This document shows positions 7,442 through 14,247 of a stretch of DNA of 15,233 bases, piece by piece; position 1 is the stretch's first letter, and every line of letters begins with the position of its first letter. A model generated the notes under the pieces. That model was given only the letters and a program-made list of their open reading frames with translations. It ran no database searches and was not told the DNA's origin. The translations under genes and the position numbers were made by a program. This DNA is from F23-D06 sp002392325 (GTDB lineage Bacteria; Bacteroidota; Bacteroidia; Bacteroidales; WCHB1-69). The stretch lies in NCBI GenBank assembly GCA_946624065.1, contig CAMORT010000054.1, positions 1 through 15,233 on the forward strand, in the 5' to 3' direction.

Positions 7442-8995
7442 ATGAACGTGAAGATTTTATGGGCTGACGACGAGATTGATTTGCTGAAGCCCCATATCCT
7501 GTTTTTGAACTCCAAGGGCTACGATGTGATTCCCGCACTCAGCGGCATGGAAGCGCTGGAAATTCTGAAGAAAGAGTTTGTGAATATCATCTTTTTGGAT
7601 GAGAATATGCCCGGTTTGAGCGGTCTTGAAACACTCCAACGACTGAAAAAGGAATATCCTCATATTCCGATCGTGATGATTACCAAGAGCGAAGAGGAGC
7701 ATATCATGGAAGACGCGATTGGCTCCAATATCGCCGATTATTTGATTAAACCCGTGAATCCCAACCAGATACTGTTGTGCTTGAAGAAAAACATTGACAA
7801 CAAGAAACTGGTGACCGCCAAGGTGACCATCGATTACCAACAGGCGTTCCGGGATTTGTCGATGCGCATTTCCGACCGTCTGTCGGTGAAGGAATGGGAA
7901 GACCTCTATCGTGAACTGGTGAACTGGGAGATGCAGATTGAGAAGATTGAAGATGAGGGAGTTGCGGAGATGCTGGCCGCCCAGAAGGAGGAGGCGAATG
8001 TGCAATTTGCCAAATTTGTGCAGCGCAATTATATTGATTGGGTGAACGGTCGCGGCACCGACAAACCGATACAGTCGCATACGGTGCTGAAAGAGAAAAT
8101 GTTCCCGTACCTCAGCGAGCAGAAACCGACTTTCCTGTTCGTCATCGACAACCTGCGTTATGACCAATGGCGGTGCATATATCCGCTGGTGCATGATTAT
8201 TACTATGTGGATGAGGAGACCATCTGCCACAGCATCTTGCCTACGGCCACGCACTACGCGCGTAATGCGCTCTTCTCAGGTCTGATGCCCTCCATGATCG
8301 CCAAGAAATATCCGCAGATGTGGTTGAACGAGAACGACCAGGGCGGCAAAAACCAGTTTGAGGAACAGTTGTTGGGTGAGTATCTGAAACGCTATGGCAA
8401 GAATATCAAATATTCGTATGCCAAAGTGCTGAACGCTGATTTCGGAAAAAAGGTGTTCGACAACTTCAACCAATTGATGCACAATTCTTTGAATGTGGTA
8501 GTGTTCAACTTTGTGGATATGCTTTCCCATGCCGGCACCGATGTGAATGTGGTGCGCGAACTGGCCGATGACGAGAAGTCCTACCGCAGCATTACGGCAT
8601 CCTGGTTCCAGAATTCAGTGCTGTTGGATATGCTGAAATATCTCTCCGACAAGAAAGTGCCCGTATTTATCACCACTGACCACGGCACCATCAAAGTGGA
8701 GCGCGCGCTGAAGATGGTGGGCGAGCGCGAGGTGAACACCAACTTGCGCTACAAGGTGGGCCGCAGCAGCATGGATTATCCCGCCAAGGAGGTGTTCGAG
8801 ATCAAGAATCCCGATGAGGCCTTCCTGCCGAAAGAGAGTCTTACTCAGCGCTTTATCTTCGCCACCAAATCCGATTTCTTCGCATACCAGAACAACTTCA
8901 ACCAGTATGTGAACCTTTACAGGCACACATTCCAGCACGGCGGCATTTCCATGGAGGAGATGCTCACCCCGTTCGTGAAGTTGTTGCCGAAATAA
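7442..8995 (+). CDS. porX: PorX: response regulator with PglZ phosphatase-like domain (T9SS control)
   Basis: The 517-residue protein matches PorX in length and architecture. PorX is the orphan response regulator that, with the sensor kinase PorY, controls type IX secretion in Bacteroidota. Residues 1-120 form a CheY-like receiver with acidic pair Asp9/Asp10, phospho-acceptor Asp53 (FLDENMPG), Thr81 and Lys103. A helical linker (about 130-215) leads to a PglZ/alkaline-phosphatase-superfamily domain with metal-ligand candidates Asp236 (VIDNLRYDQ), Thr270 (LPTATHYAR), Asp359/His363 (FVDMLSHAG) and Asp413/His414 (TTDHGT). There is no DNA-binding domain. Established work on PorX-type proteins shows zinc-dependent nucleotide phosphodiesterase activity. 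All metal-site residues appear intact here, so an active enzyme is expected. porY is not in the window. The gene ends 14 bp from the convergent AlgJ-like gene. It fits with the T9SS cargo protein at 14248-15233. Confidence 0.95.
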   Translation: MNVKILWADDEIDLLKPHILFLNSKGYDVIPALSGMEALEILKKEFVNIIFLDENMPGLSGLETLQRLKKEYPHIPIVMITKSEEEHIMEDAIGSNIADYLIKPVNPNQILLCLKKNIDNKKLVTAKVTIDYQQAFRDLSMRISDRLSVKEWEDLYRELVNWEMQIEKIEDEGVAEMLAAQKEEANVQFAKFVQRNYIDWVNGRGTDKPIQSHTVLKEKMFPYLSEQKPTFLFVIDNLRYDQWRCIYPLVHDYYYVDEETICHSILPTATHYARNALFSGLMPSMIAKKYPQMWLNENDQGGKNQFEEQLLGEYLKRYGKNIKYSYAKVLNADFGKKVFDNFNQLMHNSLNVVVFNFVDMLSHAGTDVNVVRELADDEKSYRSITASWFQNSVLLDMLKYLSDKKVPVFITTDHGTIKVERALKMVGEREVNTNLRYKVGRSSMDYPAKEVFEIKNPDEAFLPKESLTQRFIFATKSDFFAYQNNFNQYVNLYRHTFQHGGISMEEMLTPFVKLLPK

Positions 8996-9009
8996 TGACT
9001 GGCGAAGGA

Positions 9010-10131
9010 CTAAAGCGCCTTCAATAGATTGTCAATTGCACCCCAAGAGAATGTTCTTAAACCGGGTGTCGTGCTCATGATGAGGATGACATCCGATTTT
9101 TTTATCTCTTCTTTGATGTTCAAATCGTGGGTGAAGGTTTCCTTTGTGAAACTCTCCGGATAGACGGAGCTGTTGTAGTACCAGAATTTGCCTTGAAACC
9201 CTTGTTGCTGGATGCCCAGATTGTAAACCTCCCAATAATAGCTGTCGGAAATGACGGTCAGGGTGGGTTTGGGGGACATAGTGTCGGCGGTCCAGTGCCA
9301 TTCGGGATAGCAGAGCGGATAACTGGGCAACGGCTTGTCGGAAAGGTTCAGGAGTTTGCCCAAATCATAATCCGAGTATTGCGGTTGGCGGATAAGCACA
9401 TTGCGGTCTATGACGATGCGAGGCAGCGTGAGGCCGCTCTTCTGTGCGATGTAATGCATCAGACTGTCGGTGGCCTTAATCAGCCCATATTCGCTCCAAT
9501 GGATGCCGTATTGCGCATACAACGGATATGGGGTATGGGATTTCTGACTTTGGTAAAAACCGTTGTAGTCGATTACATTCACCCCGTATTGTTTCAATAA
9601 CTTGCTGTATTGCTTGTAGTTAGTGTTCTCGGTATTGTCTCTTTGTTGTGATTTAGGAATATATTCCGGGAAAAAGTCGGCTTTGCTGGGGGAGAGGAAC
9701 ACTACCAGGGTTTTGCCCCTGGCGGCCAGAGAGTCCTGAAAACGGCGAGTCCTGATGACCATGTGGCGAATGCTGTCCAGCCCGATAAAGTCCGTGCCAT
9801 AGTGCGCGTCAATGTAGTCCTGCTCAAAAAGGTAGTTGTCTTTCCCGATGACCACATTATGGGCGTTGGTTTGGTGGAAAATATTGAAACAGAATTGATT
9901 GCGTAGTCTTACCAATTGCCCGTGAAATCCCAGACTGTCGTTGATGAACTGCTCGTAGGCGGTCTGGTAGGAACCGTTGAACCAGTCGTGGGCATTCCAT
10001 TCCGGTCTTTCGTGCGGAGTGAAGGCGCCCGTGAGCTCGGGTTCTTTGAAATGGCGCGTCCGCATCTGCCATAGCGGCAGCAGCAGCAGTGTCAGGAATA
10101 TGAGGTATAATATGGTTTTTCGCAGGTTCAT
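9010..10131 (-). CDS. AlgJ/AlgX-like SGNH-type polysaccharide O-acetyltransferase component
   Basis: The 373-residue protein begins with a single hydrophobic segment (about 6-20), a signal anchor or uncleaved signal peptide, so the rest is periplasmic. It resembles the AlgJ/AlgX/DHHW family, which receives acetyl groups from a membrane MBOAT partner and transfers them to an exported polysaccharide. Seen: WFNGSYQTAYEQFINDSLGFHG at about 50-71, typical of these proteins; VVIGKDNYLF at 93-102; YGIHWSEYG at 208-216 with candidate catalytic His211; and VISDSYYW at 293-300 with candidate nucleophile Ser297. The Asp two residues before the His in DxHW proteins is Gly209 here. The gene starts 3 bp after the MBOAT gene stop on the same strand, so the two form an operon. 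No glycosyltransferases are nearby, so the polymer acted on is unknown. Confidence 0.85.
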   Translation of the reverse strand: MNLRKTILYLIFLTLLLLPLWQMRTRHFKEPELTGAFTPHERPEWNAHDWFNGSYQTAYEQFINDSLGFHGQLVRLRNQFCFNIFHQTNAHNVVIGKDNYLFEQDYIDAHYGTDFIGLDSIRHMVIRTRRFQDSLAARGKTLVVFLSPSKADFFPEYIPKSQQRDNTENTNYKQYSKLLKQYGVNVIDYNGFYQSQKSHTPYPLYAQYGIHWSEYGLIKATDSLMHYIAQKSGLTLPRIVIDRNVLIRQPQYSDYDLGKLLNLSDKPLPSYPLCYPEWHWTADTMSPKPTLTVISDSYYWEVYNLGIQQQGFQGKFWYYNSSVYPESFTKETFTHDLNIKEEIKKSDVILIMSTTPGLRTFSWGAIDNLLKAL

Positions 10132-10134
10132 GGT

Positions 10135-11547
10135 TTAGAATTTGAAATAGATGAAGGGGTTGAATCCGGATGAGGAGAGATAGGCGGCGGAAGCCACGAG
10201 TAATATCACGGCGCACAAGAACGACACATAATGCTGCCATTCGGGGCGCTCCGGCGCATAGCAGAATGCTTCGGCTTTGCGCCCCGGTTTGCAAAGGGTC
10301 ACAAAAGAGAAGAAAACAGCGATGCTGAGTACGGTGATGAATTCAGCGGAGAAATGTGTGGTCGTGTGGCTGAATTCAAAGAGTTTTCCGATGTAAAAAA
10401 GGGCGTCGCCGAACAGGTCATTGCGGAAGAATATCCAGCCCACGGTGACCACGGCAAAGGTGAGTACTACGCGCAATATGGCTGGCACTTTTGATAACCA
10501 TTTGTTCAAGAACAGCTTGTCTCCGATGATGAACAAACCGTGCCAGATGCCCCAGATGAGAAAATTCCATCCCGCGCCGTGCCAGATGCCGCACACGACG
10601 AACACGATGCCCAGATTGATGTATTGGCGAACCTTGCCAGCCCGATTGCCTCCAAGGGGAATGTAGAGATAGTCTTTGAACCAAGCCCCCAGAGTGATGT
10701 GCCATCTCCTCCAGAACTCGCTCACACTCTGGGAGGTGTAAGGGTTGTTGAAGTTCTCCGGAAACTTGAACCCCAGTAGATAGCCCAAGCCGATAGCCAT
10801 GTCGGAATACCCGCTGAAGTCAAAATAGATCTGAAACGAGTAGGCGAGGGCGGCTATACGCGCGATGGTGCCCGTGACCTGCTCGTGCGGGAGCGCGTAG
10901 AATTGATCCACTTGCGCTCCTAAAATATTGGCAATGAGAACTTTCTTCGCCAATCCGAGTGCGAAACGGTAAACTCCGTACAGCTTGTTGTCTATCGTGT
11001 CGTTGTGCTGCCGGTCTTCAATGTCGTCGGCAATGGTGTTGAAACGGACGATAGGTCCCGCAATGAGTTGCGGAAACATCAGAATATAAAGCAGATAGTC
11101 GTGCAGATGCCGCAACGGGGCGTGCACCTTACGATATACATCAATCGTGTAGGTTAGGGATTGGAAAGTGAAAAAGGATATGCCGATAGGCAGGGCCACC
11201 GTCATCCAGGGAACTGTGTGAAGTCCTACTGTAGATAACAGTTGGTTTAGGTTGTAAATGAAGAAGTTAGCGTACTTGAAATAACCTAAAAGACCGAGAT
11301 TCAGAAGCAGCGAAAACACGAGTCCGGTTTTCCGGTGTTGTTCCTGCCGGCTCATGGATTTCACGATATAGAAGTTGAGAATAAGGGAGCCCAGCAGGAT
11401 AAAGAGGAACTTCGGTGCCCCCCAGGCGTAAAAGGCCAGACTGGCGATAAGCAGTACGATATTCTTCCCCTTTGCCGGTGTCAGGTGGTATATGACTAAA
11501 AATACCGCCAGAAATACAAAGAGGAATAAGGTGCTGCTGAAAACCAT
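10135..11547 (-). CDS. MBOAT-family O-acyltransferase (AlgI-like)
   Basis: The 470-residue polytopic membrane protein belongs to the membrane-bound O-acyltransferase family, AlgI branch. These proteins move acetyl groups from cytosolic acetyl-CoA across the membrane to a periplasmic acetyltransferase. Seen: FYAWGAPKFLFIL near 39-51; FPQLIAGPIVRF at 158-169; YFDFSGYSDMAIGLG at 241-255; SEFWRRWHITLGAWFKDYLYI at 276-296; and CGIWHGAGWNFLIWGIWHG at 319-337, in which His323 is the conserved catalytic histidine. About ten hydrophobic segments span the protein. Length is normal for the family. It is the first gene of a two-gene operon with the AlgJ-like gene. Its promoter box lies only 20 bp upstream of the ATG, so the leader is very short (about 13 nt), and it is back-to-back with the terC riboswitch promoter. 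Confidence 0.93.
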   Translation of the reverse strand: MVFSSTLFLFVFLAVFLVIYHLTPAKGKNIVLLIASLAFYAWGAPKFLFILLGSLILNFYIVKSMSRQEQHRKTGLVFSLLLNLGLLGYFKYANFFIYNLNQLLSTVGLHTVPWMTVALPIGISFFTFQSLTYTIDVYRKVHAPLRHLHDYLLYILMFPQLIAGPIVRFNTIADDIEDRQHNDTIDNKLYGVYRFALGLAKKVLIANILGAQVDQFYALPHEQVTGTIARIAALAYSFQIYFDFSGYSDMAIGLGYLLGFKFPENFNNPYTSQSVSEFWRRWHITLGAWFKDYLYIPLGGNRAGKVRQYINLGIVFVVCGIWHGAGWNFLIWGIWHGLFIIGDKLFLNKWLSKVPAILRVVLTFAVVTVGWIFFRNDLFGDALFYIGKLFEFSHTTTHFSAEFITVLSIAVFFSFVTLCKPGRKAEAFCYAPERPEWQHYVSFLCAVILLVASAAYLSSSGFNPFIYFKF

Positions 11548-11566
11548 ATTTTTTTATTATAGTCGG

Positions 11567-11574
11567 CAAAAGTA
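11567..11574 (-). promoter_or_regulatory. Bacteroidota -7 promoter box for the O-acetylation operon
   Basis: The minus strand reads TACTTTTG followed by CCG, matching TAnnTTTG. The ATG of the MBOAT gene is about 20 bp downstream. A -33 TTTG is not evident, because the upstream sequence overlaps the divergent terC promoter. Confidence 0.55.
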
Positions 11575-11586
11575 CAAAAAAAAGAT

Positions 11587-11594
11587 TATCTTTG
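11587..11594 (+). promoter_or_regulatory. Bacteroidota -7 promoter box for the riboswitch-terC transcript
   Basis: TATCTTTG followed by CC on the plus strand matches TAnnTTTG. Transcription would start near 11600, immediately before the riboswitch P1 stem at 11605. This is the expected place for a full-length aptamer. The -33 element is not recognisable. Confidence 0.65.
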
Positions 11595-11602
11595 CCGCCG
11601 TA

Positions 11603-11701
11603 ATTATGAGGGAGTAATTGGCGGCCGTAAGGCCGTGGACGGCATCAACAAACCCAGTCGAAAAGACTTGGTGCCGTTCTTAAAACAATAAGACTCATAG
11701 A
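11603..11701 (+). promoter_or_regulatory. yybP-ykoY manganese riboswitch aptamer upstream of terC
   Basis: The leader matches the yybP-ykoY (Mn2+) riboswitch plan. P1 is TATGAG (11605-11610) paired with CTCATA (11694-11699). The 5' strand is followed by the conserved GGAGTA (11611-11616) and the 3' strand is preceded by the conserved AAGA (11690-11693). ATTG (11617-11620) pairs with CAAT (11686-11689). A GTAA-tetraloop hairpin CGGCC/GGCCG occupies 11622-11635. A second arm, ACGGCA (11639-11644) with TGCCGT (11672-11677), encloses the TCAACA loop segment (11645-11650) and a small AGTC/GACT hairpin. In known members the GGAGTA and TCAACA loops dock to form the Mn2+ site. The downstream gene is a TerC homologue, a classic gene for this class. 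P1's 3' strand is also the 5' strand of the following terminator, so ligand binding should allow read-through. Confidence 0.9.
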
Positions 11702-11735
11702 TTCTGTTTGGTCAGGTCTATGAGTCGTTTTTTTT
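11692..11735 (+). terminator. Intrinsic terminator, riboswitch expression platform
   Basis: A perfect 10-bp stem, GACTCATAGA (11692-11701) with TCTATGAGTC (11717-11726), a 15-nt loop, then G and eight T (11728-11735). It lies 37 bp before the terC ATG and shares CTCATA with the aptamer P1 stem. It therefore forms only when the aptamer is not folded. Confidence 0.92.
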
Positions 11736-11772
11736 CATGATTGCCACGGAATTGAAACTAAAAAATTGAGAT

Positions 11773-12816
11773 ATGAGCAGGTTTTTGTTTTTCGGATGTT
11801 TTATGGTCTTCATCATTCTGATGCTGGCCATGGATTTGGGCGTTTTTCATAAAAAAGATCATGAGATCAAAACCAAAGAGGCCTTTATTTGGACTTGCAT
11901 TTGGGTGCTGATGGCCATGGGCATGGCCCTTTTGATCCGTTTCCGTGCCGAGTGGGTGCATGGTATCTCCAGTATGGAGGAGCTGCTCACCTTTGCCAGC
12001 GGCACTTCCCTGGAAGGGCTTATCCAATCAGGCATGGATTTCTCCGCCGCATTGGATGTGTATCGGAAGGAAATGGCCAACCAATATCTGGCCGGCTATT
12101 TTCTGGAGGAGTCCCTGTCCATTGACAACATCTTTGTGATGATCATGATTTTTGTGAGTTTTGGCATTGATAAGAAATACTATCACAGAGTGCTGTTTTG
12201 GGGCATTTTAGGCGCCATAGTGCTGCGTTTCATCTTTATTTTCGCCTTGGGCGCTGTGGTGGCCCGCTTCTCCTGGATTTTGGCCATCTTCGGTGTGATT
12301 TTGATCTATTCCGGTGTCAAAATGTTCCGCGACAAGCGTGATGAGAAGATCGATACGGCCAACCATCCTGTGGTGAAGTTCGCCTCCAAGCATTTCCGCG
12401 TAACCCCCGATGTGCAAGGTCACGACTTTTTCGTGAAGAAAGACGGTAAAAACTATATCACCCCGTTGTTCTTAGTGCTGCTGGTGATTGAGTTCTCTGA
12501 CATTATCTTTGCCGTGGATTCCATCCCTGCCGTGTTTTCAGTCACCACCGATCCGTTTATTGTATTCTTTTCCAATATTTTCGCCATTATGGGCCTGCGG
12601 TCCCTGTTCTTCCTACTGAGCAATGTCACCGACAAGTTCTGGCTGCTCCAATACGGTTTGGGTGTGCTGCTCTGCTTCATCGGGTTCAAGATGATCGGCC
12701 ACGAGTTCTTCCATTTGAACATTTCTACTGTGGCATCCCTCTTCACCATTTTAGGCATTCTGGCATGCTCCGTGCTCGGTTCGTTGGTGTTTCCAAGAAA
12801 GGTTAGTGAATCCTAA
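11773..12816 (+). CDS. TerC-family membrane protein, probable manganese exporter
   Basis: The 347-residue integral membrane protein belongs to the TerC family (TerC, Alx, YkoY, MeeF/MeeY-type). Characteristic acidic motifs in membrane segments are present: AMDLGVFH at 19-26 (Asp21), YFLEESLSIDN at 109-119, and IEFSDIIFAVDSIPAVF at 239-255, a hallmark of the family. Seven or more hydrophobic segments are visible. Known riboswitch-controlled members lower cytosolic Mn2+ or load exported metalloproteins with Mn2+. The Mn2+ riboswitch in its leader supports a manganese role over tellurite resistance. Between the second and third membrane segments (about 61-106) there is a hydrophilic segment that appears longer than in short TerC proteins. 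Translation starts at the ATG at 11773; no strong Shine-Dalgarno site is seen. The 3' end overlaps the convergent MATE gene by 14 bp. Confidence 0.93.
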   Translation: MSRFLFFGCFMVFIILMLAMDLGVFHKKDHEIKTKEAFIWTCIWVLMAMGMALLIRFRAEWVHGISSMEELLTFASGTSLEGLIQSGMDFSAALDVYRKEMANQYLAGYFLEESLSIDNIFVMIMIFVSFGIDKKYYHRVLFWGILGAIVLRFIFIFALGAVVARFSWILAIFGVILIYSGVKMFRDKRDEKIDTANHPVVKFASKHFRVTPDVQGHDFFVKKDGKNYITPLFLVLLVIEFSDIIFAVDSIPAVFSVTTDPFIVFFSNIFAIMGLRSLFFLLSNVTDKFWLLQYGLGVLLCFIGFKMIGHEFFHLNISTVASLFTILGILACSVLGSLVFPRKVSES

Positions 12817-14095
12817 TCACGCTCTTCTCCCGCACGAGCATCAGCAGTCCGCGCAGGGTGAGGAACAGGAGAAAGGCGATCCAGAGGCCGTCATTGCCCA
12901 AGGAGTTGTGCAAGGCGTAGTAGGCGATGAAAAACACGCCAGTGGCCACAAACATCACATTGCGCATGGCTTTGCTGGCGGTGGCGCCGATGTAGATGCC
13001 GTCGTAAATGAAGGCGGCAAACCCGGTGAAGGGCACCAAAATGGTCCAAATGATGTATTCCATGGCTTTGTCAACCACCGCTTTGTCGCTGGTGAGGATG
13101 CCGAGCAGCGCGCGTCCGCAAGTGGCATACAGGATAGTGAAGGCGGTGGCCAGTCCCACGCCCCAGAGCAATAACTTGCGTATGCAGATTCTGAGCGATT
13201 GCTCGTCCTTGGCCCCATAAAAGCGGCCTACCAGCGATTCGCCCGCATAGGCGAACCCGTCCATGATGTAGGAGAGCAGCGTGAACAGCTGCATCAGCAG
13301 TGTGTTGGCGGCCAGCACCTCGTCACCCATCTCAGCGGAAATGTAAGGGATGAAGGTGAACACGGCAATGAGGCACAGTGTGCGCAAGAAGATGTCCCCG
13401 TTGATTTTGAAGAACTGGACCATCTCGTGCCAGTGCAGACTCTCACGGATGCGTATGTCGTGGCGCAGTTCGCCGTATTGCACAAACCAAAGCGTGACGG
13501 CAAGGGCGAGTCCGCTGTATTGTGCGATGACGGTGCCCCAGGCCACGCCCGCAATGCCCGCATGCAACACGAATACGAACACAAGACTGCAAATGATGTT
13601 GACGATGTTGAGGATGATGGCGATCCACATGGGCGTCTTGGCGTTCTGCATGCCGATAAACCATCCTTTGAGCGCATAAAGCGCCAGGTTGGCAGGTGCT
13701 GCCCAGATGCGGATGTAGAAGTAGGTGAGGGTTAGCGCTAAGGTCTCCTCACTGCTGTGGATCCACTTTTGACAGAGATGCCCAATGGGTCTTTGGAGCA
13801 AGATGAGCATCAGAGCGGCGGTCAACGCGATGGTGAGACCGCGCACCAAAACATGGAGATACTCCGCTTTGTCGTTCGCTCCGTACGCCTGTGCGGTAAG
13901 TCCGCTGGTGCCCATGCGCAGGAATCCGAAGTTCCAGTAGATGAGATTGAACACCATCGTGGCCAGCGCGATGGCTGCGATGTAACTTGCGTTCCCGATA
14001 TGCCCCACAATGGCCACATCCACCATGCCTAATAAAGGCACTGTGATGTTGGTGATGATGCTCGGAAGCGCCAGACGGAGGATTTCCTTGTTCAA
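12803..14095 (-). CDS. MATE-family (DinF-like) efflux transporter
   Basis: A polytopic protein of about 430 residues with the MATE/DinF fold: twelve predicted membrane segments in two repeated halves. It is probably an Na+- or H+-driven exporter of cationic or organic compounds; the substrate is unknown. Seen: NKEILRLALPSIITNITVPL, then GMVDVAIVGHIG near the N-terminus, and FGFLRMGTSGLTAQAYG, all typical of the DinF branch. I place the start at a TTG (14095-14093), so the protein begins at the NKEILRLALP segment as in homologues, with AGGA just upstream. The longest frame opens at another TTG (14116-14114), but that codon lies inside the predicted -7 promoter box, so it could not be transcribed from it. 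The 3' end overlaps terC (convergent). Confidence 0.9.
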   Translation of the reverse strand: MNKEILRLALPSIITNITVPLLGMVDVAIVGHIGNASYIAAIALATMVFNLIYWNFGFLRMGTSGLTAQAYGANDKAEYLHVLVRGLTIALTAALMLILLQRPIGHLCQKWIHSSEETLALTLTYFYIRIWAAPANLALYALKGWFIGMQNAKTPMWIAIILNIVNIICSLVFVFVLHAGIAGVAWGTVIAQYSGLALAVTLWFVQYGELRHDIRIRESLHWHEMVQFFKINGDIFLRTLCLIAVFTFIPYISAEMGDEVLAANTLLMQLFTLLSYIMDGFAYAGESLVGRFYGAKDEQSLRICIRKLLLWGVGLATAFTILYATCGRALLGILTSDKAVVDKAMEYIIWTILVPFTGFAAFIYDGIYIGATASKAMRNVMFVATGVFFIAYYALHNSLGNDGLWIAFLLFLTLRGLLMLVREKSVIRIH

Positions 14096-14113
14096 TTTCC
14101 TGATTTTAGGCTG

Positions 14114-14121
14114 CAAAAATA
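14114..14121 (-). promoter_or_regulatory. Bacteroidota -7 promoter box for the MATE gene
   Basis: The minus strand reads TATTTTTG followed by CAGCC, matching TAnnTTTG. Initiation would fall near 14107, about 12 nt before the TTG at 14095. The box overlaps the upstream TTG that opens the longest frame. Confidence 0.55.
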
Positions 14122-14170
14122 CAAAAAATGAAGATAAGGGATGGTTAATTTAGGGTAGAAAACAAAAAAA

Positions 14171-14195
14171 GAGACTTTCCGGTCAGGAAAGTCTC
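14171..14195 (-). terminator. Intrinsic terminator after the T9SS cargo gene
   Basis: Perfect 10-bp stem GAGACTTTCC (14171-14180) with GGAAAGTCTC (14186-14195) and a 5-nt loop. It is followed on the minus strand by seven T (complement of 14164-14170). It lies 53 bp beyond the stop of the gene at 14248. The T-run of five on the other side (14196-14200) could make it bidirectional, but no plus-strand gene ends here. Confidence 0.9.
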
Positions 14196-14247
14196 TTTTT
14201 GATGATGATTAGCTAAAAGCAAACAGCCAATAGCAAATGGTCAAAAC

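Noticed and set aside
7457..8254. A 265-codon minus-strand frame opposite porX
   Set aside because: It is antisense to the receiver and linker of PorX and has no recognisable motif; a shadow frame.
11773..12816. Tellurite resistance as the role of the TerC homologue
   Set aside because: No other ter genes are present and the leader carries an Mn2+ riboswitch, so a manganese role is better supported.
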